Assembly: GCA_035507915.1 (NCBI GenBank)
Contig: DATJNS010000393.1
Location: 1-5,987, forward strand
From: JACQAI01 sp035507915
Lineage (GTDB): Bacteria > Pseudomonadota > Alphaproteobacteria > Elsterales > Elsteraceae
Length of the DNA stretch: 5,987 nt
Direction: 5' to 3'
Shown: one piece after another, positions 1 to 5,546 of the stretch
Layout of the letters: each line of letters opens with the position of its first letter
Numbering within the stretch: position 1 is the stretch's first letter
Notes under the pieces: generated by a model
What the model was told of the DNA's origin: nothing
What the model saw: the letters and a program-made list of their open reading frames with translations, nothing else
Database searches by the model: none
Program-made: the position numbers and the translations under genes

Positions 1-1
1 C

Positions 2-49
2 GACAGCCTGCACCTGTTCGACAGCGAGTCGGGCAAGCGGCTCGTCTAG
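2..49 (+). CDS. C-terminal end of a probable ABC transporter ATP-binding protein (partial)
   Basis: Only the last 15 codons and the TAG stop (47-49) are in the window; the gene begins upstream. The readable tail is DSLHLFDSESGKRLV. A closing 'hlFD-x-x-(T/S)-G-(K/R)-R-(L/I)' strand is typical of the last beta-strand of the TOBE domain in MalK/UgpC-type sugar-import ATPases, where it follows the regulatory domain. That is family knowledge applied to a very short stretch, so the assignment is tentative. The only other frame I checked by eye in this stretch (frame 1) also stays open, but it gives no familiar ending. The gene runs convergent to the permease at 94-837. Confidence 0.5.
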   Translation, partial: DSLHLFDSESGKRLV

Positions 50-50
50 C

Positions 51-71
51 GCGGCAGGGGCGCAACCCCGC
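51..71. terminator. weak hairpin in the convergent gap, possible terminator
   Basis: The 44-base gap between the ABC-type gene stop (49) and the permease stop (94) contains GGGG (57-60), a five-base loop and CCCC (66-69). An alternative register pairs GCGG (51-54) with CCGC (68-71). A second self-complementary stretch, CGCCGGCG, lies at 83-90. No T-run follows on either strand, so intrinsic termination is only a possibility suggested by the convergent layout. Confidence 0.22.
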
Positions 72-93
72 GAGCGTCGGAGCGCCGGCGTCG

Positions 94-837
94 CTAGCGC
101 AGCACGGTCGCGCTGCCGATCAGCACCAGGAAGACCAGCGCCACGCGGCGCGCCAGACGCTCGTCGGCGTGGCGGAACAGCCGCGCGCCGACATGCGTGG
201 CGATCAGGTAGCAGGGCATCACCATCAGGGTGCGCCCGACCACGTCCCAGGTGATCAAGCCGTCCCACAGGAACGTCGGCACGGTGACGAGCTGAGTCAG
301 CGCGAAGAAGCTGATGAAGCCGGCGCGGTTCTCCGCCATCGGCCGGTCGCCAGCGAGAAAGTAGAGGATCAGCGGCGGTCCGCCGAAGCCGGCACCGCCG
401 CTCAGCATGCCGCCCAGCGCGCCGACCAGCAGGTTGGCGGGCTGGGTGCGCTGGCCGCGGTAGCGCCAGCCGGCCAGCAGCACGAGCGAGAAGCCGAGCA
501 CGATCGCGCCGATCGCGCGCCGGATCACGGCGGCGTCGGCCACCAAGAGGATCATGGCGCCGAACGGGATGGTCAGGGCCGCCGCGCCGATCATCGGACC
601 GACGTCGCGCCACCGCGTTTCGCGCAGTGCCGGCAGCAGCAGCTGGAAGAGGGTCGTGGAGTTGAGCAGCACCGTCATGGCGACGGCGTCGCGCGCGGCG
701 GCGACGAGCGTGAAGCCGGGCGCCAAGATCAGGGCCCCGCCGAAGCCGGAGAAGCCGCGCACGAACCCGGCCGCGCTGGCGACCGCCGCCTGCACCAGGA
801 ACACCGGGCTCGCCACGAGGCTCAGCACGTCCGCCAG
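94..837 (-). CDS. TauE/SafE (TSUP) family membrane permease, probably CTG start
   Basis: This is an integral inner-membrane protein of the TSUP family, whose characterised members move sulfite, sulfoacetate or other small organosulfur and organic anions. The substrate cannot be read from the sequence. Numbered from the GTG at 828 (244 residues), it shows the two family hallmark loops: GFVRGFSGFGG at 21-31 and GMLSGGAGFGG at 140-150, each followed by a hydrophobic helix. They mark the internal duplication of the family. Several other hydrophobic segments give roughly seven to eight membrane spans, and the length is normal. For the start, the GTG lies 16 bases from the only good Shine-Dalgarno (852-845 on the minus strand). 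An in-frame CTG at 837-835 lies 7 bases from it and would add three residues (M-A-D), so I place the start there; the GTG at 828 is the conservative alternative. The gene is divergent from rmuC. Confidence 0.88.
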   Translation of the reverse strand: MADVLSLVASPVFLVQAAVASAAGFVRGFSGFGGALILAPGFTLVAAARDAVAMTVLLNSTTLFQLLLPALRETRWRDVGPMIGAAALTIPFGAMILLVADAAVIRRAIGAIVLGFSLVLLAGWRYRGQRTQPANLLVGALGGMLSGGAGFGGPPLILYFLAGDRPMAENRAGFISFFALTQLVTVPTFLWDGLITWDVVGRTLMVMPCYLIATHVGARLFRHADERLARRVALVFLVLIGSATVLR

Positions 838-844
838 CGTCGTT

Positions 845-852
845 CCCTCCTT
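845..852 (-). promoter_or_regulatory. strong Shine-Dalgarno (AAGGAGGG) of the TSUP permease
   Basis: Read on the minus strand, bases 852-845 are AAGGAGGG, a near-perfect anti-16S match. Seven bases separate it from CTG 837-835 and sixteen from GTG 828-826. Normal spacing is about 5-9, so this site decides in favour of a CTG start. An ACG at 840-838, four bases away, is a less likely option. Confidence 0.65.
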
Positions 853-856
853 GTTC

Positions 857-883
857 TTGAATCGCGGGTCAGCATGCTACACT
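857..883 (+). promoter_or_regulatory. candidate rmuC promoter with extended -10
   Basis: In the divergent gap, TGCTACACT (875-883) reads as an extended -10, TG-n-TACACT, with two mismatches to TATAAT. TTGAAT (857-862) is a possible -35, but the 15-base spacer is short. The extended TG may compensate. The start of transcription would fall near 890, just before the ribosome binding site. This is inferred from pattern only. Confidence 0.4.
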
Positions 884-892
884 TGGGGGCAT

Positions 893-898
893 AGGGAG
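893..898 (+). promoter_or_regulatory. ribosome binding site of rmuC
   Basis: The sequence AGGGAG ends seven bases before ATG 906, at good spacing. It supports that ATG as the start. The site sits inside the loop of an inverted repeat, ACACTT (879-884) and AAGTGT (899-904). Confidence 0.6.
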
Positions 899-905
899 AA
901 GTGTC

Positions 906-2189
906 ATGCCGGATTTTGTGGCGGTCGCATTGGGCCTCCTGGCGCTGGTCGGGCTCGGCCTGGGCGCCCTGATTCTGGCCCGCCTGGGCGGGCTCGCGGT
1001 CGAGCGGGCGGCGCTGGGTAGCCGGTTCGACGCGCTCGACAAGGCCGGGGAGCGGCTCGAGCGGACCCTCGATTCGCGCCTGACGGCGTTGCGCGACGAC
1101 GCGACGGGCAGCGCCAAGGGGCTGCGCGAGGAGGTCAACGCACATCTCGTCCGGGTCGCCGAGTCGCTCGACCGCAAGCAGGACGCGCTGCGCGAGCAGG
1201 TTCAGGCGCGGCTCGACCAGCTGCGCGTCGAGAACGGCGACAAGCTCGAGCAGATGCGCGTCGTCGTCGAGGAGAAGCTGCACGGCACGCTGGAGGCGCG
1301 GCTCGGCGAGTCGTTCCGCCTGGTGCAGGAGCAGCTCGAGCGCGTGCACGCGGGGCTCGGCGAGATGCAGCTGCTCGCGACCGGCGTTGGCGACCTCAAG
1401 CGCGTGCTCAGCAACGTCAAGACGCGCGGCATCTGGGGCGAGGTGCAGCTCGGCAACCTGCTCGATCAGCTGCTGACCGTCGAGCAGTATGCGACCAACG
1501 TCGAGATCGTGCCGGGCAGCGGCCAGCGCGTCGAGTTCGCCATCCGGCTGCCGGGCCGCGACGACGGCCGGCCGCTCTGGCTGCCGATCGACGCCAAGTT
1601 CCCGCAGGACGTCTACGACCAGCTGGTCGACGCCGCCGAGCGCGCCGATCCGCTCGCCGAGGCGGCGGCGGCGGCCGAGCTCGCGGCGCGCGTCAAGCTG
1701 TTTGCGCGCGACATTGCGACCAAGTACGTGTGTCCGCCGTACAGCACCGACTTCGCGATCCTGTTCCTGCCCACCGAGGGTCTCTACGCCGAGGTGCTGC
1801 GCAAGCCCGGCCTCGCCGACGCGATCCAGCGCGACCACCGCGTCACCATCGCGGGTCCGACCACCCTGGGCGCGTTCCTCAACAGCCTGCAGATGGGCTT
1901 CCGCACGCTCGCGATCGAGCAGCGCTCGAGCGAGGTCTGGCAGGTGCTGGGCGCGGTCAAGACCGAGATCGCCAAGTTCGGCGACGCCTTCGACAAGGTG
2001 AAGAAGAAGCTCACCGAAGCGACCCGCCAGATGGACCAGATGGACACGCGCAAGCGCGTGCTGCTCCGCACCTTGAAGGACGTCGATACGATCGCCGCGC
2101 CCGACGCGCCGCCGCTGCTCGGCGGCACGTTGCTTGATGGTCCGCTGCTCGACGACGACGAGCCCGAGGCGATGCAGGCGGCGGAGTAG
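906..2189 (+). CDS. rmuC: DNA recombination protein RmuC
   Basis: RmuC is a membrane-anchored protein with a predicted PD-(D/E)XK-like nuclease fold. It limits recombination between inverted repeats in E. coli, and its precise biochemical activity is not settled. The 427 residues read in the usual order. A single N-terminal membrane helix spans about 4-27. A charged, heptad-like coiled-coil region follows at about 30-165. The conserved RmuC core covers about 170-370. Recognisable core motifs are GIWGEVQLGNLL (175-186, with E179), LPIDAKFP (226-233, with D229 and K231), PPYSTDFAILFLPTEGLY (277-294) and the TTLGAFLNSLQMGFRTL block (319-335). E179, D229 and K231 are the likely nuclease-fold residues, by family analogy. 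A basic helix (KVKKK, 365-369) and an acidic, Leu-rich tail (401-427) close the protein. Residues 253-257 are five alanines, four of them encoded by GCG in a row. It stops three bases from the oppositely oriented cobB. Confidence 0.96.
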   Translation: MPDFVAVALGLLALVGLGLGALILARLGGLAVERAALGSRFDALDKAGERLERTLDSRLTALRDDATGSAKGLREEVNAHLVRVAESLDRKQDALREQVQARLDQLRVENGDKLEQMRVVVEEKLHGTLEARLGESFRLVQEQLERVHAGLGEMQLLATGVGDLKRVLSNVKTRGIWGEVQLGNLLDQLLTVEQYATNVEIVPGSGQRVEFAIRLPGRDDGRPLWLPIDAKFPQDVYDQLVDAAERADPLAEAAAAAELAARVKLFARDIATKYVCPPYSTDFAILFLPTEGLYAEVLRKPGLADAIQRDHRVTIAGPTTLGAFLNSLQMGFRTLAIEQRSSEVWQVLGAVKTEIAKFGDAFDKVKKKLTEATRQMDQMDTRKRVLLRTLKDVDTIAAPDAPPLLGGTLLDGPLLDDDEPEAMQAAE

Positions 2190-2192
2190 GGG

Positions 2193-3506
2193 TTACGCCC
2201 GGTCGATCAGGTGAATGAACGACCCCGCGACCGTGCCGAGGACGCGGCCGGCCGGCGCGGCGGCACGGCCCTCGGCGTCGCTCGCCTCGAACAGCGGCGC
2301 GCCCGGACCTTCCTCGACGATGCGCGCATAATGGAACTCGTGGCCGCGGAAGCTTGACCCGGCCGCGCCGAGCGCGCCGGCCGCGGCGAGACGCACGTTG
2401 CGGTAGCCCAGATGGAGCGCACGGTCGGCGAAGCTCGTCACCAGCGGCAGCAGCCCGGCCATCGCGTGCAGCGCGCCGGCGGCGTCGATCAAGGTCCGTC
2501 CGAGCACCATGTAGCCGCCGCACTCGCCCCAGATCGCGGCGCCGCGGCGCGCGGCCGCGCGCACGCCCTCGAGGAAGCCGCGATTGCCGGCGAGCTGCGC
2601 CGCGTGGAGCTCGGGATAGCCGCCCGGCAGATAGATGGCGTCGGCGTCCGGATCGGGCGCGGCGTCGGCGAGCGGCGAGAACGGCAGCAGCGTCGCGCCG
2701 GCGCGCCGCCAGCCGTCGAGCACGTGCGGATAGCGGAACCCGAACGCGGCATCGTCGGCGATCGCGATGCGTCGGCCGAGCGGCGGCAGCGGCGGCGCGC
2801 CGTCGCCGACCAGGGTCGGGCGCCCCGGTGCCGCGAGCGCGCGGCACGCCGCGAGATCGACATGGCGCGCGATCAGCGCGCCGGCGTGCGCGACGAACGC
2901 CTCGAGGCGCGGATGCTCGATCGCCTGGACGAGGCCGAGATGACGGTCCGGCACGCCGAGCTCGGGGTCGCGCGGCAGCGCGCCCAGCACCGGCACCGCG
3001 ACACCGGTCGCCGCGCACGCCTCGGCAATCAGCGTGGCGTGCGCCGCGCTGCCGACGCGGTTGACGATCGCGCCCGCCAGCTTGACGTCGGGATGATGGG
3101 TCGCGAAGCCGCGCAGCATCGCGGCGACCGAGGCCGCGGCGCCGCGCGCGTCGAGCACCAGCACGACCGGCCAGCCGAGCGCCCGGGCGAGTTCGGCGGT
3201 CGAGCCGCGGCCGGTCGCGCCGATGCCGTCGAACAATCCCATCACGCCTTCGACGATCACGAGCTCCGCGTCGTCGAGTCCCGCCACGGTGGCGCGCAGC
3301 GTGTCGGCGCGCATCGCCCAGACGTCGAGGTTGGGCGCCGGCCGTCCGGCTGCCGCGGCGAGGAAGCCCGGATCGATGTAGTCGGGGCCGGCCTTGGCGC
3401 CGGCGATCCGCACGCCGGCGTCGCGCAGCGCACGCACCAGGCCCAAGGTCACCGTGGTCTTGCCGGCGCCCGAGGCGGGTGCGGCGATGACGAGGCCGCG
3501 CGTCAC
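2193..3506 (-). CDS. cobB: Cobyrinate a,c-diamide synthase (CobB/CbiA family)
   Basis: This ATP- and glutamine-dependent enzyme amidates the a and c carboxylates of (hydrogeno)cobyrinic acid in cobalamin synthesis, in the cytoplasm. The 437 residues match the family's usual length and two-domain order. The N-terminal dethiobiotin-synthetase-like ATPase has a P-loop, APASGAGKTT (9-18), then GAKAGPDYIDPGFL (36-49) and EGVMGLFDG (86-94). The C-terminal class-I glutaminase domain has LPGGYPELH (293-301), WGECGGY with nucleophile Cys329 (326-332), RGHEFHY (387-393) and GSFIHLID (428-435), whose His432 is the likely catalytic histidine. The start is GTG 3506, one base after the TGA of sco. I see no good Shine-Dalgarno, so translation probably depends on ribosomes finishing sco. 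I call it cobB rather than cbiA because the partner cobA is of the aerobic-pathway type; the aerobic route itself is inferred. The whole-gene match is strong. Confidence 0.96.
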   Translation of the reverse strand: MTRGLVIAAPASGAGKTTVTLGLVRALRDAGVRIAGAKAGPDYIDPGFLAAAAGRPAPNLDVWAMRADTLRATVAGLDDAELVIVEGVMGLFDGIGATGRGSTAELARALGWPVVLVLDARGAAASVAAMLRGFATHHPDVKLAGAIVNRVGSAAHATLIAEACAATGVAVPVLGALPRDPELGVPDRHLGLVQAIEHPRLEAFVAHAGALIARHVDLAACRALAAPGRPTLVGDGAPPLPPLGRRIAIADDAAFGFRYPHVLDGWRRAGATLLPFSPLADAAPDPDADAIYLPGGYPELHAAQLAGNRGFLEGVRAAARRGAAIWGECGGYMVLGRTLIDAAGALHAMAGLLPLVTSFADRALHLGYRNVRLAAAGALGAAGSSFRGHEFHYARIVEEGPGAPLFEASDAEGRAAAPAGRVLGTVAGSFIHLIDRA

Positions 3507-3507
3507 G

Positions 3508-4146
3508 TCAGCGCAGATACTTGCGCAGCGTGTCGGCCATCTGGTCGGGCGTGGTCTCTTGGGTGAAGTGGGTCAGGAATTTGCCGTCGCGCCCCATCAG
3601 ATAGACGATCGACGTGTGGTCCATCAGATAGTCGGGCTTGTCGCTCGCCTTGGCGTAATAGACCCGATAGGCCTTGGCGGCGGCGGCGATCTGATCGGGC
3701 GCGCCGGTCAGCGCCACGAAGCGCGGATCGAATTGCTCGGCGTAGCCCTTCAGGTACTGCACCGTGTCGCGCGCCGGATCGATCGTGATGAAGATCGGCA
3801 CGATCTGGTCGGCCGGCGCGCCGAGCTTTGCGAGCGCGTCGGCCATGTCCTGCAGCGAGGTCGGGCAGGCATCCGGGCAGTGCGTGTAGCCGAAATACAC
3901 CAGCATGTAGCGGCCGCGGAACTCGGCGTCGGTGCGCGTCTTGCCGGTGTCGTCGACCAGGCTGAACGGTCCGCCGATCGGCGGTGTCGCGATGCTTTGC
4001 ACGCGCGACAGCAGCGCCCCGCCGTTCGGGCTCACGAGATCGCTGATCAGCCAGCCGATCGCGCCCGCGCCGGCGAGCGCGACGATCCAGATCAGCCAGA
4101 CGACCCGGTTGCGCCGGGGCGCGTCCTTGCGCTCGATCGAGGTCAT
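3508..4146 (-). CDS. Sco1/SenC/PrrC family copper-binding thioredoxin-fold protein
   Basis: Sco proteins are membrane-tethered, periplasm-facing thioredoxin-fold proteins that bind copper and/or act on thiols. The best-known role is delivering copper to, or reducing, the CuA site of cytochrome c oxidase subunit II. Counted from ATG 4146, the protein has 212 residues: a basic N-terminus, one membrane helix at about 15-35, then the soluble domain. The metal or redox motif YTHCPDACP has Cys90 and Cys94 (CxxxC), and the third copper ligand is His177 in MDHTSIVYL. Other Sco signatures are IFITIDPARDT (118-128) and the C-terminal THFTQETTPDQMADTLRKYL. All three ligands are present, so it should bind metal. 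The frame stays open to a TTG at 4182 (224 residues), but neither start has a clear ribosome site and the ATG gives the more usual short basic N-tail, so I prefer it. It lies between a secreted Gln-rich repeat protein and cobB, an unusual setting with no oxidase gene in view. Confidence 0.94.
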   Translation of the reverse strand: MTSIERKDAPRRNRVVWLIWIVALAGAGAIGWLISDLVSPNGGALLSRVQSIATPPIGGPFSLVDDTGKTRTDAEFRGRYMLVYFGYTHCPDACPTSLQDMADALAKLGAPADQIVPIFITIDPARDTVQYLKGYAEQFDPRFVALTGAPDQIAAAAKAYRVYYAKASDKPDYLMDHTSIVYLMGRDGKFLTHFTQETTPDQMADTLRKYLR

Positions 4147-4158
4147 GGCGTGATACTT

Positions 4159-4171
4159 GGCCGTCCCGGCC
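4159..4171 (-). promoter_or_regulatory. GC-rich hairpin in the leader before sco
   Basis: Read on the minus strand, GGCCG, a three-base loop GGA and CGGCC form a perfect five-base-pair stem. It lies 12 bases upstream of the sco ATG, within the 64-base gap after the Gln-rich gene. No T-run follows, so it is not a typical terminator. It could affect ribosome access or message processing between the two halves of the operon. In GC-rich DNA such a short stem can occur by chance. Confidence 0.25.
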
Positions 4172-4210
4172 CGATGCCGCAAGGTCGCAATTGGCGCAGG
4201 GATCGGCTGG

Positions 4211-4642
4211 CTAGCGCTGCTGGTTCCAGCGCTGCTGGTCCTGTCGTTGCTGGTCCAATCGCTGTTGGTCGAGCCGTTGCTGGTTCCAGCGCTGCTGGTC
4301 GAGCTGCTGGTTCCAGCGCTGCTGATCGGCCTGCTGCTGATCGAGCTGCTGATTCAAGCGTTGCTGGTCCAGCCGTTGTTGATCGGCGCGTTGCTGGTCG
4401 ATGCGCTGCTGCTCGAGCCGCTGGTCGCGCGCGTGGGCGTCGGCGTCGAGGCGCTGACATTCGTGGAAGTCGGCCATGTAGGCGTTGAGCGCGCGATCGG
4501 GGCCGATCGCCGGGTTCACCTGGCCGCGCGCCAGCCGGTCGCGCGCGCGGTCCAGGCACTGGCCGTAATCGTCCGCCGCCGCGTCGCCGATCGAGATCGC
4601 CGCGAGCAGCACGCCGCCGACGATGGCGCGCGCGCAGCGCAT
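4211..4642 (-). CDS. small secreted Gln-rich pentapeptide-repeat protein, function unknown
   Basis: I do not recognise a family. The 143 residues begin at ATG 4642, whose A is also the last base of the cobA TGA (TGATG), so translation is probably coupled. Residues 1-23 form a signal peptide: basic start MRCAR, hydrophobic core about 6-18, and an Ala-Ala-Ala site before Asp24. The mature segment 24-74 is charged, probably helical, and holds the only two mature cysteines, Cys29 and Cys62, which could form a disulfide in the periplasm. Residues 75-142 are 14 tandem units of R-x-(D/N/E)-Q-Q, where x is Leu, Trp, Ile, Ala or Gln. Twelve units are five residues long; two (100-103 and 114-117) are four, having lost the Arg. 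Trp appears at 110, 119 and 139. The frame stays open upstream through cobA to about 5431, but that extension is only cobA read in another phase. The signal peptide, the coupling and the ordered repeats argue that this is a real gene. Confidence 0.8.
   Translation of the reverse strand: MRCARAIVGGVLLAAISIGDAAADDYGQCLDRARDRLARGQVNPAIGPDRALNAYMADFHECQRLDADAHARDQRLEQQRIDQQRADQQRLDQQRLNQQLDQQQADQQRWNQQLDQQRWNQQRLDQQRLDQQRQDQQRWNQQR
4217..4420 (-). repeat. in-frame tandem 15-base repeat array (14 units)
   Basis: The DNA coding for residues 75-142 of the secreted protein is a degenerate 15-base tandem array, with two 12-base units. Individual units have diverged at third positions and at the second residue. 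A 19-base stretch, gctggttccagcgctgctg on the plus strand, recurs exactly at 4219-4237, 4279-4297 and 4306-4324, which shows recent duplication of the Trp-containing units. Every length change is a multiple of three, so the frame is kept to the TAG at 4213-4211. Confidence 0.88.
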
Positions 4643-5478
4643 CAGCCGGTCGCGCGCGGCAGCAGGCCGAGCGGATCGGGCTCGAGCGCGCGTCCCGCCG
4701 CCGCGCCCTGCCAGTCGAGCCCGGCGCGCAGCCGCACCACGCCGCCGACGACGATCACGGCGGGCGGCTCGATGCGCGCGCGCGCGACGTCGGCGACGCA
4801 CGTCCCCAGTGTGGTCTCGACGACCTGCTGGCGCGGCGTCGTCGCGTGCGCGATCACGGCGACCGCCTCGTCGACGCCGCGCCCGCCCTCGATCAGGCGG
4901 TGCGCGATCGCGTCGAGATGCTTGAGCGCCATGTAGAGCACCAGCACGGGCGCGCCGCGCGCCAGCGCCGCCCAGTCGAGCCCGTCGGGCAGGTCGCCCT
5001 CGGTGCCGTGTCCGGTCACCAGGGTGACGGCGGCGTTGACCGCGCGGTGGGTCGCCGGGATGCCGGCGTAGGCCGGGCCGCCGAGCCCCGCCGTGATGCC
5101 GGGCACGACGCGGAACGGCACGCCGGCGGCGACCAGCGCCAGCGCCTCCTCGCCGCCGCGGCCGAACACGAACGGGTCGCCGCCCTTGAGCCGCAGCACG
5201 CGCTGGCCCTGGCGCGCCAGCCGCACGAGCTGCGCCGAGATGTCCGGCTGCTTGGGCGACGGCTTGCCGCCGCGCTTGCCGGCGAACAGCTGGCGCGCGT
5301 CGGGACGCGCCAGCGCGACGATGCGCGGATCGACCAGCGCGTCGTACACCACGACGTCGGCCTGCGCGAGCGCGTGCGCCGCCAGCAAGGTCAGGAGCCC
5401 GGGATCGCCGGGACCGGCGCCCACCAGCCACACCGCGCCCGGCTCGAAAACCGGCAATTCCACGGGGGATTGAGCCAT
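4642..5478 (-). CDS. cobA: Uroporphyrinogen-III C-methyltransferase (SUMT)
   Basis: It transfers two methyl groups from S-adenosylmethionine to C-2 and C-7 of uroporphyrinogen III, giving precorrin-2, the branch point towards cobalamin and siroheme. From ATG 5478 it has 278 residues, close to the stand-alone P. denitrificans CobA (about 280), and it lacks the N-terminal oxidase/chelatase half of CysG. Family motifs are VGAGPGDPGLLT (19-30), the GKRGGKPSPKQ segment (67-77), RLKGGDPFVFGRGGEE (96-111), VPGIT (125-129), AYAGIPATHR (136-145) and VTGHG (154-158). The GITAGLGG wording and the KRGGKPSPKQ segment are those of the aerobic-pathway CobA type. A GTG at 5481 directly before the ATG could add one residue. 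No Shine-Dalgarno is visible, but TATCAT lies six bases before the ATG, hinting at a leaderless message. It is the first gene of the leftward block and overlaps the next gene by one base. No cobalamin riboswitch fits in the short upstream gap. Confidence 0.96.
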   Translation of the reverse strand: MAQSPVELPVFEPGAVWLVGAGPGDPGLLTLLAAHALAQADVVVYDALVDPRIVALARPDARQLFAGKRGGKPSPKQPDISAQLVRLARQGQRVLRLKGGDPFVFGRGGEEALALVAAGVPFRVVPGITAGLGGPAYAGIPATHRAVNAAVTLVTGHGTEGDLPDGLDWAALARGAPVLVLYMALKHLDAIAHRLIEGGRGVDEAVAVIAHATTPRQQVVETTLGTCVADVARARIEPPAVIVVGGVVRLRAGLDWQGAAAGRALEPDPLGLLPRATG

Positions 5479-5484
5479 CACGTC

Positions 5485-5490
5485 ATGATA
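5485..5490 (-). promoter_or_regulatory. candidate -10 element of a leaderless cobA transcript
   Basis: On the minus strand, TATCAT (two mismatches to TATAAT) is followed by exactly six bases and then ATG 5478. A normal -10 at this distance would place +1 on the A of the start codon. The best -35 at a 17-base spacer is TATCCA (5513-5508), which is weak. The absence of a Shine-Dalgarno agrees with leaderless translation. Confidence 0.35.
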
Positions 5491-5534
5491 AACGCCCGAA
5501 CATGGGCTGGATAGGCGAGCGGCCGCGGGGCCGG

Positions 5535-5540
5535 TATGCT
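5535..5540 (+). promoter_or_regulatory. candidate -10 element of a leaderless ygiD-like transcript
   Basis: TATGCT (two mismatches to TATAAT) is followed by six bases (GGGCCG) and ATG 5547, the same geometry as for cobA on the other strand. The upstream sequence has no purine-rich ribosome site. No convincing -35 is seen. Confidence 0.35.
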
Positions 5541-5546
5541 GGGCCG

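Noticed and set aside
1662..1673. Run of four GCG codons in rmuC as a phase-variation tract.
   Set aside because: It is short and trinucleotide, so slippage would only change the number of alanines. It is ordinary for GC-rich coding DNA.
822..1838. A minus-strand 338-codon open frame across rmuC.
   Set aside because: It mirrors the coiled-coil coding region of rmuC, and its Leu/Arg/Ala/Glu richness reflects that complement. It has no recognisable domain.
2412..3566. A plus-strand 384-codon open frame across cobB.
   Set aside because: It is antisense to cobB, which has complete motifs in both domains. The translated frame is Arg/Ala/Gly/Asp-rich with no recognisable domain.
4147..4182. TTG at 4182 as the start of the Sco protein.
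   Set aside because: It has no ribosome site and adds an atypical 12-residue extension, whereas the ATG at 4146 gives a normal basic N-tail before the membrane helix. It cannot be fully excluded.
4217..4420. Possible CRISPR or intergenic satellite repeat.
   Set aside because: Units are contiguous 15-mers with no spacers, and they stay in one reading frame to a stop codon, so this is a coding repeat.
3394..4488. A plus-strand frame with repeated Ala/Gly/Ser/Val wording across the repeat array.
   Set aside because: The repeated wording is just the antisense of the R-x-D-Q-Q array. The minus strand has the signal peptide, the start overlap with cobA and the better-organised product.
4643..5431. 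An open frame continuing upstream of the secreted Gln-rich protein on the minus strand, giving a 406-residue product.
   Set aside because: It is Arg/Ala-rich low-complexity sequence lying over cobA in another phase. cobA is certain, and a signal peptide begins precisely at ATG 4642.
5479..5546. Cobalamin riboswitch upstream of cobA.
   Set aside because: The gap to the divergent gene is only 68 bases, far shorter than a cobalamin riboswitch, and no B12-box-like sequence is seen.
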